The notes under the pieces were generated by a model. It saw only the letters and a list, made by a program, of their open reading frames with translations, ran no database searches and had not been told where the DNA came from. Shown one piece after another: positions 1 through 5,511 of a DNA stretch of 14,796 bases (positions within the stretch are counted from its first letter, which is position 1; each line of letters opens with the position of its first letter). Position numbers and translations under genes: made by a program. The stretch spans positions 1 through 14,796 of the forward strand of contig CAYHBX010000019.1 of NCBI GenBank assembly GCA_964355005.1. The letters are read 5' to 3'. Source of the stretch: JAUSKF01 sp964355005. GTDB lineage: Bacteria > Patescibacteriota > Minisyncoccia > UBA6257 > WO2-44-18.

Positions 1-774
1 TTTTTGCAATTACTCACCGGTCTGGGCGCGCCGATAGAGAAATTGGTAGCCTTCTGGTTCTTGGGGTCAGCGGCTTTATTGATTGGTTTGAAAAAGATCG
101 CCCGCTTAGAATTAGTCGCCACTTTCGGAATGATCGCGATCTTTCTTCTGATCTTTTTTTGGGGAATACCCAGTTTGGATACTTTAAACGTTGCCGACCT
201 CAAACCGATTTGGGGGAATCTTTCCATTCTTCTGGCGCCGGTTTTATTTTCTTTGTCCGGGCGAGCGGCGATCCCCGGAGTAGTGAAGCTGAACGGCCCC
301 ACAAAAGCAGTGATTACTTGGGGAGTGGTCGTTCCGGCAGTTCTTTATGCTTTGTTCGCGATTAGTGTGGTGGCGATCGCGCCGATCGTGACGGAAGACG
401 CGGTAACCGGATTAAGGGCGGGTCTGCCCCAATGGTTTAGCGGTTTGATTGGCTTGTTGGGCATTTTGTCTTTACTGACTTCTTACGTCGCGGTCGGTTA
501 TGATGTTGACCGGACTTTGGAGGTTGACCTGAATATCTCCGGTTGGAAGAGATTTGCCCTGGTGATGTTCGGGCCGCTAATCCTTTATTTTGGCGGGCTG
601 CAGGACTTTTTGGGCGCGGTAAGTTTGGCCGGCGGGGTTTTTATCGCGGCGGAAAGCATCTTAATAGTATGGATGTGGCTGAAAATGAAACAGCGGAAAT
701 TTAGTTGGCAGGCCGGAGCGCTTATTTTGCTTTTTGCCGTGGCTCTGGTGTATGAGATAATGAAATTAGCTTGA
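1..774 (+). CDS. Amino-acid permease (APC superfamily, aromatic amino-acid permease-like), 5'-truncated by the window edge
   Basis: The reading frame is already open at base 1, so the N-terminus lies outside the window and about 257 residues are visible. The protein is almost entirely hydrophobic, with roughly seven membrane segments, short polar loops and a final helix ending at VYEIMKLA. The segment FSLSGRAAIPGVV resembles the Ala-Ile-Pro helix of the HAAAP/SLC38-like branch of the APC superfamily, which imports amino acids by proton or sodium symport across the inner membrane. A full member has about 400 residues, so the first third or so is missing. Assignment to an APC-type permease is moderately sure from the overall pattern; the substrate cannot be read from the sequence. 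The TTG at position 4 is in frame but is not a credible start because the frame continues upstream. Confidence 0.65.
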   Translation, partial: FLQLLTGLGAPIEKLVAFWFLGSAALLIGLKKIARLELVATFGMIAIFLLIFFWGIPSLDTLNVADLKPIWGNLSILLAPVLFSLSGRAAIPGVVKLNGPTKAVITWGVVVPAVLYALFAISVVAIAPIVTEDAVTGLRAGLPQWFSGLIGLLGILSLLTSYVAVGYDVDRTLEVDLNISGWKRFALVMFGPLILYFGGLQDFLGAVSLAGGVFIAAESILIVWMWLKMKQRKFSWQAGALILLFAVALVYEIMKLA

Positions 775-782
775 CGCTAATT

Positions 783-858
783 TCAAGTTCAAAGTTCATA
801 AGGTTCATAAAGTATTTTAAGAACTTTATAAACATTACAAACTTTATAAACTAAACAC
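783..858. repeat. AT-rich intergenic tract of short direct and inverted repeats
   Basis: The gap between the permease and the zinc-ribbon gene is made of reiterated short words. GTTCATAA occurs at 794-801 and 803-810. AACTTTATAAAC occurs twice, at 822-833 and 840-851. The first set is also nearly the inverse complement of the second, so the tract could fold. No coding potential is seen. The last copy supplies the TATAAA that may serve as the -10 of the next gene. Confidence 0.6.
845..858 (+). promoter_or_regulatory. Possible -10 box directly upstream of the zinc-ribbon gene
   Basis: TATAAA at 845-850 is followed by 8 nt and then the ATG at 859. No Shine-Dalgarno sequence is present and no good -35 is seen at the normal distance. 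The arrangement fits a transcript starting at or within a base or two of the start codon, like several other genes in this window. Confidence 0.35.
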
Positions 859-1386
859 ATGTCGGCAAATAAATATATCAACGCTAAAAACCAAGTTGGG
901 CACGGCGGAGGCGAAGAATTCCATGCCCAGAAAGGAGTAGTTTTGTGTAAGGATTGCGGCGCGGCTTACCACAAGAAATCCTGGAAGCACGGGATCGAAA
1001 AATTGAATAAAGCGGAAACGGAGAGTATCTCTTCCGGAAAGAAGGACGTGCCGGTAAAGTTTGCTATTTGCCCGGCCTGTCAAATGATAAAAAACGGCCA
1101 ATATGAAGGCCGGATCACGATAAAAAGTCTTCCGGAAAATTCCGAAAACGCATTGCGGGAGCTGGTTGAGGGTTTTGGGAGGCGGGCTTATGATCGCGAT
1201 CCGATGGATAGATTGATAGGCATTAAGGCATTGGGTGCTGGGAAATGGGAAATTAAAACAACAGAGAATGAGATGGCCAACAAGCTGGCGCATAAGATCA
1301 AAACTTCTTTCAGCCACGTAAAGTCCCGCACGCATTTCGCCGGCGCCCCGAGCGATGTGGCAGAAATTACGATCGAATTTTCTTAA
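859..1386 (+). CDS. BCAM0308-family / NMD3-like zinc-ribbon protein
   Basis: This 175-residue protein carries two CxxC knuckles, C30-x2-C33 (in CKDCGAAYHKKSW) and C71-x2-C74 (in CPACQ), expected to bind one zinc ion. After the second knuckle come an EGRITIKS strand, a helix with RELVEGFGRRAYDRDPMDRL, and a C-terminal IKTTENEMANKLAHKI segment. This order matches the bacterial BCAM0308 family, relatives of the zinc-ribbon part of archaeal and eukaryotic NMD3, a ribosomal subunit export adaptor. The bacterial role is unknown; a ribosome- or RNA-associated job is only an inference from that kinship. The ATG at 859 is the first start in the frame. The gene's last 32 bases overlap the start of the next gene, so the two are probably cotranscribed. 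Confidence 0.7.
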   Translation: MSANKYINAKNQVGHGGGEEFHAQKGVVLCKDCGAAYHKKSWKHGIEKLNKAETESISSGKKDVPVKFAICPACQMIKNGQYEGRITIKSLPENSENALRELVEGFGRRAYDRDPMDRLIGIKALGAGKWEIKTTENEMANKLAHKIKTSFSHVKSRTHFAGAPSDVAEITIEFS

Positions 1387-2704
1387 ATATTTTTTCTTCG
1401 CTTTTCTAATTTCCGTCCCATTTGGGACGAGGGTTTTGTTGTATCAGTTCACGACCGGGTTTGATGAATATGAAGCGGTTTTTTTATACGCCAGCGATAT
1501 TTTGATGTTGGTATTTTTGGCCGGCTTTTTTTGGAAATTCCGGGCAGGTTTTTATAGTCTCATTCGCACGAATGAGCGAATGACGATTTGGGCTTTGTTG
1601 ATTTTTATTTCGGCGGCGGGAGTTTCAATATTTTTCGCGTCTGTGACCGGACTGGCATTTTATAATTTTGTCCGGCTGGCTTTGTTGGTGGCGTTAGCTT
1701 TAGCGACGGCCGGCATATTAAAGGCGGGGATTGTTAAATTGGAAGGGATTTTTTGGACATTGGGTATTTCGGCGGCAGTGCAGGCAGTTATCGGCTTTTT
1801 CCAGTTCGCCACTCAAGCAGGATTAGGACTGGCGCGTTTCGGCGAGCCGCTGATGGGGCCGAACGTGATCGGGTCGGCAAAGATCATTGCCGAAGGTGGG
1901 AAGGTGTTACGCGCTTATGGCACCTTCCCGCACCCGAATGTTTTCGGCGCGTTTATGGTAATTGGGTTGCTGGCGATGTATTATTTCTGGCTAAAACGAC
2001 CAAGCGAATGGAAGATATGGAGTGGCTGGAAAACTTTGCGAAGCGATTTGTTCTATGGACTGGTAATCTTCGTGATCACTTTGGGTTTAGTTCTAGCTTT
2101 CTCGCGCGCCGCTTGGATCGTAGCGGACGTGGTCACGCTGGTTGTTGTGGGTTATTCGTTATTAGTTCGTCGTAATTGGGTTCAAGCCGTGAGATTGTCC
2201 ATTTTACTTTTTGCCGTTGCCGTTATACTTTTTTTCGGATTCAAAGATTTTATCTTGCCCCGAGCCCAAGTCAGCCCGAGCGAACCGGCCGTCACGCAGC
2301 GGTTGGGATACAACGATATCGCGATCAATTTAATTAAAAATAACTTTTTGGGGGTCGGTATCGGCAATCAGGTTTTATATTCGGTGAAAAATGAAATTTA
2401 TAAGAAGTTTGGAATGAATCAGGTTTGGCAATGGCAGCCCATTCATAATATTTATCTATTGATGGGCGCAGAGATAGGCGTCCTTGGTCTGCTCGCTTTT
2501 CTGTTGTTCATAGGGACACTTCTTTTTTCCCATTTTTCCATAATTCATAATTCGTTATTCATAATTCCAGCAACAATGCTTTCAGCATTGCTGCTGCTCG
2601 GTTTGTTTGATCACTATCTCTGGACTCTCCAGCCGGGACGATTGATGCTCTGGTTTATAATTGGTATAGTGCTGGCGCAGAAGCATACGCGGAATAATTC
2701 TTAA
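1355..2704 (+). CDS. O-antigen ligase / polymerase family membrane protein (Wzy_C domain)
   Basis: A 449-residue, mostly hydrophobic protein with about eleven predicted membrane helices after a short basic N-terminus (MWQKLRSNFLKY). The family marks are visible: LRAYGTFPHPNVFGAF in the middle, FSRAAWI in the helix that follows, and HNIYLLMGAEIGVLG in the large C-terminal part. This is the signature of the WaaL/Wzy/PglL group, which polymerise or transfer lipid-linked glycans on the outer face of the cytoplasmic membrane. In a small-genome bacterium it may act in cell-surface glycan or glycoprotein assembly; ligase cannot be told from polymerase here. The ATG at 1355 lies inside the preceding gene (32-nt overlap). 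Near the 3' end, about 2538-2570, the coding sequence runs through reiterated ATTCATAATTC words that encode an SIIHNSLFII stretch, so a small AT-rich repeat may have been absorbed into the gene. Confidence 0.8.
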   Translation: MWQKLRSNFLKYFFFAFLISVPFGTRVLLYQFTTGFDEYEAVFLYASDILMLVFLAGFFWKFRAGFYSLIRTNERMTIWALLIFISAAGVSIFFASVTGLAFYNFVRLALLVALALATAGILKAGIVKLEGIFWTLGISAAVQAVIGFFQFATQAGLGLARFGEPLMGPNVIGSAKIIAEGGKVLRAYGTFPHPNVFGAFMVIGLLAMYYFWLKRPSEWKIWSGWKTLRSDLFYGLVIFVITLGLVLAFSRAAWIVADVVTLVVVGYSLLVRRNWVQAVRLSILLFAVAVILFFGFKDFILPRAQVSPSEPAVTQRLGYNDIAINLIKNNFLGVGIGNQVLYSVKNEIYKKFGMNQVWQWQPIHNIYLLMGAEIGVLGLLAFLLFIGTLLFSHFSIIHNSLFIIPATMLSALLLLGLFDHYLWTLQPGRLMLWFIIGIVLAQKHTRNNS

Positions 2705-2707
2705 AGC

Positions 2708-2779
2708 GCGCCCGTGGTCCAATGGTTAGGGCACCTCCCTCCGAAGGAGGATATCGAGGTTCGATTCCTCGCGAGCGCA
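2708..2779 (+). tRNA. tRNA-Arg (anticodon CCG)
   Basis: A complete 72-nt cloverleaf can be drawn. The acceptor is 2708-2714 with 2772-2778; the D stem is 2717-2720 with 2729-2732; the anticodon stem CCTCC/GGAGG is 2734-2738 with 2746-2750; the loop is CTCCGAA, with CCG at 2741-2743; the variable loop is 4 nt; the T stem CGAGG/CCTCG encloses TTCGATT; the discriminator is A2779. CCG reads the arginine codon CGG. The acceptor has one non-pair, C2712 with A2774 (the fifth pair). CCA is not encoded. The gene starts 3 nt after the stop of the ligase gene, so it may be transcribed with it. Confidence 0.93.
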
Positions 2780-2784
2780 CAAAT

Positions 2785-2813
2785 TTGTTTTCAGTTGCGC
2801 TTTGGGTTATAAC
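2785..2813 (+). promoter_or_regulatory. Possible sigma70-type promoter for the CDF transporter
   Basis: TTGTTT at 2785-2790 and TATAAC at 2808-2813 are separated by exactly 17 nt, immediately downstream of the tRNA. A start near 2820 would give a leader of about 20 nt containing AGAGGTG (2831-2837), a plausible ribosome-binding site 4 nt before the TTG start at 2842. The -35 match is weak. Confidence 0.35.
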
Positions 2814-2841
2814 TTAAGGCGTTCTTTGAAAGAGGTGAAAA

Positions 2842-3468
2842 TTGGCTTCTCATCTGCCGAGGTGCGATCTGAACGGTTGCCGATGCGAGTTGCGCAGGAA
2901 GTGGCTGATTTTGTGGATAGGATTCGTGATCTTCGTCGCGGAGCTGATCGGGGGATATTTTTCCCGCAGCCTTTCTCTGCTTTCCGATTCGGGCCATGTT
3001 TTCGTGGATACGCTTGCCGTGGCAATAGCGATCTGGGTTGATTGGAGGGTCTCCGGCGATCATCAAGCCGAAGATCGTTGGCGGATCCGCGGAGCGCGGG
3101 CGCAGGGGTTGTTGCTTTTGCTGATTGTTGCTCCCTGGACCGCCATTGAGGCTTGGCGGCGCGCGTCGGGGCAAGAGCCAATCGCTTTTACCGCGATGAT
3201 CGTCATTGCCATTATCGGAATGGGAGCTAATTATTTTCAGCATCGGATATTGGCAGGCGGGAAGGAAAACATTACGCGGACAGGATTGGATATTCATATT
3301 CTTTCCGATCTGGGTCAGAGCATGGCGGTAGTAATCGGAGGTGTATTGATTGCCATTACCGGAGTTCTGGCGATCGACCTTGTCGTTTCCGGGATCCTCG
3401 CTGTAGTTATGGGGTTCTACGGATTTTTACTGACATTTTTCCCAAAGTTATTTGATCATCATCACTAG
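2842..3468 (+). CDS. Cation diffusion facilitator (CDF) family metal transporter, core-only form
   Basis: This 208-residue protein has six membrane helices and the CDF signature ELIGGYFSRSLSLLSDSGH. The transport-site metal ligands are in place: D49/H52-x3-D56 in helix 2 and H152-x3-D156 in helix 5. CDF proteins export divalent cations such as Zn(II), Fe(II) or Mn(II) by proton antiport. The usual C-terminal cytoplasmic regulatory domain is absent: the protein stops after the last helix with LFDHHH. The N-terminus is cysteine-rich (C8, C13, C15) with H4 and might bind metal. The frame has a stop at 2836-2838, so TTG at 2842 with AGAGGTG upstream is the earliest start; a second in-frame TTG at 2890 would remove the cysteine segment. 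Its own terminator follows directly, suggesting a single-gene unit. Confidence 0.82.
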   Translation: MASHLPRCDLNGCRCELRRKWLILWIGFVIFVAELIGGYFSRSLSLLSDSGHVFVDTLAVAIAIWVDWRVSGDHQAEDRWRIRGARAQGLLLLLIVAPWTAIEAWRRASGQEPIAFTAMIVIAIIGMGANYFQHRILAGGKENITRTGLDIHILSDLGQSMAVVIGGVLIAITGVLAIDLVVSGILAVVMGFYGFLLTFFPKLFDHHH

Positions 3469-3500
3469 CCACCCGAACAAAACGGGTGGTTTTAATTTTG
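3469..3500 (+). terminator. Rho-independent terminator after the CDF gene
   Basis: A perfect 7-bp stem CCACCCG/CGGGTGG (3469-3475 with 3483-3489), a 7-nt loop, then TTTTAATTTT. It begins one base after the TAG stop at 3466-3468. Confidence 0.85.
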
Positions 3501-3578
3501 TCATTGCGAGCCCCGACTTTAGTCGGGGGCGCGGCAATCCAACATTATTGTAAGATTGCTTCGATTACTCGCAATGAC
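3500..3578. repeat. 79-bp imperfect palindromic repeat with GTCATTGCGAG termini
   Basis: The ends GTCATTGCGAG (3500-3510) and CTCGCAATGAC (3568-3578) are exact inverse complements. Inside, CCCCGACT-TT-AGTCGGGG (3511-3528) is a perfect hairpin, and GCAATC (3534-3539) pairs with GATTGC (3554-3559). So the unit is a long stem with a second hairpin branching from it. Intergenic repeats of this GTCATTGCGAG/GCAATC type are familiar from many unrelated bacterial genomes; they behave like small non-autonomous palindromic elements. No open reading frame is inside. A related CCCCGAC...GTCGGGG hairpin occurs at 13863-13886. Confidence 0.8.
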
Positions 3579-3609
3579 ATATCTCATTTATTTATTATTA
3601 ATAATCGGA

Positions 3610-3621
3610 TAAAATATTGGT
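3610..3621 (+). promoter_or_regulatory. -10 box adjoining the PP2C start codon
   Basis: TAAAAT (3610-3615) is followed by six bases and then the ATG at 3622, with no Shine-Dalgarno sequence between. Transcription from this box would begin at about the A of the start codon. No convincing -35 is seen. Confidence 0.4.
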
Positions 3622-4572
3622 ATGTTGGAAAAATTTCCGAAAGAATCAGTTGAAAAAAAAGAAGTTGTCGGTAATGCCGGGTTTGCCGAAGATCAGGGCA
3701 CGCGAGAATCAATGGAGGACGCTCATGTGGTGGAGCGGAATTTTATGGATGATCCGAGAAAGAGCTTCTTCGCGGTTTATGACGGCCACCACGGAGAAAA
3801 GGCGGCGGAATTTGCCGCGAAAAATTTACATAAGTATTTGGCGACGGCACTTGAGGGGGGCGATAAACCGGTAGAAGCTTTGAAAAAAGCGTTTGTGGCG
3901 ACGGACGCGAAGATGGTTGAAGAATTCAAAGGAGAGGAATATGAAGACTCCGGCGCGGCGGCGTTAGCTGCCTTTGTTGATGGCGGGAAAGTTTGGATTG
4001 CTGGCGCCGGCGATGTCCGGGCTGTTTTGGTGAAAGAAAATTCGGAAGAGGCGTTGTCGCGCGACCATCATCCGGACGATCCGACAGAAGCAGAGAGAGT
4101 TATATCGGGCGGGGGAATTATCCAGCAGTGGGCGAAGCTTAGGATGCCGGACGGTTCGATTTTGGAAACGGAGGACTGGAATAATCCGAAAATTCGCAGA
4201 GATTTTTCTATAAGAGGCGCGAAAGTTATCGTGAAGGATTCGGTGCGCGTTTGTCGTAAGGGATTTGATGGCATGTTAAATATGTCCCGATCCTTGGGTG
4301 ATGCTTGGGTGGGCGATGCCATATCGCCGGAGCCGGAAATTAAGGAAATTGAAATTCAGCCGGATGACCGGAAATTGATCATTGCCTGCGATGGTGTTTG
4401 GAACGTGATAAGCAACACAATGGCGGCGGAAATCGTACGGGGAAAAACGGCGCAAGAGGCAAGCGAGGCGATTGTCCGGGAGATCAATCAACGGCAGAAA
4501 GAAAAAGGGTTGGATCAGGACAACGTCACGGTTTTAGTTATTGACCTTAATGAACAAGGCGGAGCGGCTTAG
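3622..4572 (+). CDS. PP2C-family (PPM) serine/threonine protein phosphatase, eukaryote-like
   Basis: The protein has 316 residues and removes phosphate from Ser/Thr residues using two bound Mn/Mg ions. The PPM motifs occur in order: RESMEDAH (E32, D33), VYDGHHG (D54, G55), GAGDVRAVL, LSRDHHPDDPTEAERV followed by SGG, NMSRSLGD, ACDGVWNVIS (D257) and QDNVTVLVID (D300). All metal-binding Asp positions are kept. The spacing, the long insert between the SGG and SRSLGD motifs, and the length are closer to eukaryotic PP2C than to the compact 240-residue bacterial PrpC/Stp type. No membrane segment or signal peptide is seen, so it should be cytosolic. No Ser/Thr kinase is present in the window. The 3' end overlaps the uracil-DNA glycosylase gene by 23 nt, so the two are probably translated from one mRNA. 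Confidence 0.88.
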   Translation: MLEKFPKESVEKKEVVGNAGFAEDQGTRESMEDAHVVERNFMDDPRKSFFAVYDGHHGEKAAEFAAKNLHKYLATALEGGDKPVEALKKAFVATDAKMVEEFKGEEYEDSGAAALAAFVDGGKVWIAGAGDVRAVLVKENSEEALSRDHHPDDPTEAERVISGGGIIQQWAKLRMPDGSILETEDWNNPKIRRDFSIRGAKVIVKDSVRVCRKGFDGMLNMSRSLGDAWVGDAISPEPEIKEIEIQPDDRKLIIACDGVWNVISNTMAAEIVRGKTAQEASEAIVREINQRQKEKGLDQDNVTVLVIDLNEQGGAA

Positions 4573-5119
4573 GAAGCTGGAAAAAGAAATCGCCGCGGAC
4601 AAAAGCCTTCCACTGCGAAGAGCTAACTTGGTTTTCGGCGAAGGGAATATCAACTGCGATATTATGTTCATTGGCGAAGCGCCCGGCAAGAACGAAGATC
4701 TGCAGAAGCATCCTTTTGTCGGTCGGAGCGGGCAGTTATTGGATAAAATGCTAGAGAAGGCCGGGATTAAGCGCGAGAGCGTGTACATTTCTAACATCGT
4801 AAAACGGCGGCCGCCGGAAAATCGAGACCCCTCGCCGGAAGAGATCGAGGCCTATAAGCCGTATCTGGTCAGGCAGATAGAGATCATAGATCCGAAGATC
4901 ATTGCCACGCTCGGTAGGTTTTCCATGAATTACTTCAAGGCCAAATTGAAGATCAGTGAAGACCACGGAAAAGTTTTTAAAATAGACAGGCGGTTATTGG
5001 TCCCATTTTTCCATCCGGCCGCGGTTTTGCGTAATGCCAATCTATTGCCGGAATACCAAAAAGAGTTCAAAAAGTTGCCGAAGATCGTTAAGAACTTTGG
5101 CGAACTGGTTAGAAAGTAG
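4550..5119 (+). CDS. Family-4-like uracil-DNA glycosylase lacking the Fe-S cluster cysteines
   Basis: The 189-residue protein should excise uracil from DNA in base-excision repair. Visible motifs are VFGEGN (28-33), the active-site GEAPGKNED (42-50), PFVGRSGQLLD (55-65), NIVKRRPPENRDP and the C-terminal HPAAVLRN. The layout is that of family 4 (UDGa), whose 4Fe-4S cluster is held by an N-terminal CxxC, a Cys in KCRPP and a Cys about 15 residues later. Here the N-terminal pair is absent, KCRPP reads KRRPP and the last position is Tyr (AYKPYL). The only cysteine is C36, elsewhere. The ATG at 4550 gives a charged helix MNKAERLRKLEKE; an in-frame TTG at 4541 is less likely. The gene starts inside the PP2C gene. 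Confidence 0.85.
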   Translation: MNKAERLRKLEKEIAADKSLPLRRANLVFGEGNINCDIMFIGEAPGKNEDLQKHPFVGRSGQLLDKMLEKAGIKRESVYISNIVKRRPPENRDPSPEEIEAYKPYLVRQIEIIDPKIIATLGRFSMNYFKAKLKISEDHGKVFKIDRRLLVPFFHPAAVLRNANLLPEYQKEFKKLPKIVKNFGELVRK

Positions 5120-5146
5120 TAATTCGTCATTAGTAATTTTGTGGCC

Positions 5147-5159
5147 TATAATGTAGGTA
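5147..5159 (+). promoter_or_regulatory. Consensus TATAAT 7 nt before the start of the 115-residue membrane protein
   Basis: A perfect TATAAT at 5147-5152 is followed by GTAGGTA and the ATG at 5160. This places the expected transcription start at the first base of the coding region. It suggests that the membrane-protein/AAA+ pair has its own promoter and a leaderless mRNA. The -35 region at the normal distance (about 5124-5129) is weak. Confidence 0.55.
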
Positions 5160-5507
5160 ATGAGCTTCTCGATTGTTTATTTGGTTAACCGACTTTTTTA
5201 TCGCGTTTATTTCTTTTTTGAACACTGGTATTGGGGTGGTTTGCGGTTTTTTGTCCGTACCACGGTCAATGCGCTGGAAAGTTTAGACCGATATTTCGCC
5301 CTGCGGGTCACTTTTCGCTACTGGCTACGTCCTTTGTATCAGGATTATTCGGCTATCGGCTACGTTTTGGGGTTCATTTTCCGGACCGGCCGGTTGTTTG
5401 CCGGTAGTTTGGTTTATTTAATAGTTATATCGATCGGCATCGCTGCGTATCTTTTTTGGTCGGCCTTCCCAGCTTATATAATAATTAAAGGATTTTTTAA
5501 TTTCTAA
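5160..5507 (+). CDS. Small membrane protein of unknown function, partner gene of the Clp-like ATPase
   Basis: I do not recognise a named domain. The 115-residue protein is rich in aromatic residues and arginine. Its N-terminal half (NRLFYRVYFFFEHWYWGGL, then LESLDRYFALRV) looks amphipathic and membrane-associated. A polar link, WLRPLYQDYSAIGYVLGFI, leads into one or two hydrophobic helices near the C-terminus. Only 4 nt separate its TAA from the ATG of the Clp-like gene at 5512, so the two are almost certainly cotranscribed and translationally coupled. That next protein also has membrane anchors at its N-terminus, so a membrane-level complex between them is a reasonable inference. The function is unknown. 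Confidence 0.7.
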   Translation: MSFSIVYLVNRLFYRVYFFFEHWYWGGLRFFVRTTVNALESLDRYFALRVTFRYWLRPLYQDYSAIGYVLGFIFRTGRLFAGSLVYLIVISIGIAAYLFWSAFPAYIIIKGFFNF

Positions 5508-5511
5508 CGGG

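Noticed and set aside
844..1335. 163-codon open frame on the - strand
   Set aside because: It is antisense to the BCAM0308-type gene, which has clear zinc knuckles and family motifs; the antisense frame shows no recognisable domain.
2791..3297. 168- and 124-codon frames on the - strand
   Set aside because: Shadows of the CDF gene, with arginine/proline-rich, low-complexity translations and no motifs.
3500..3578. Possible CRISPR repeat or integron attC site
   Set aside because: There is one palindromic unit with no spacer-repeat periodicity, and no integrase core-site bases (GTTRRRY) at its ends.
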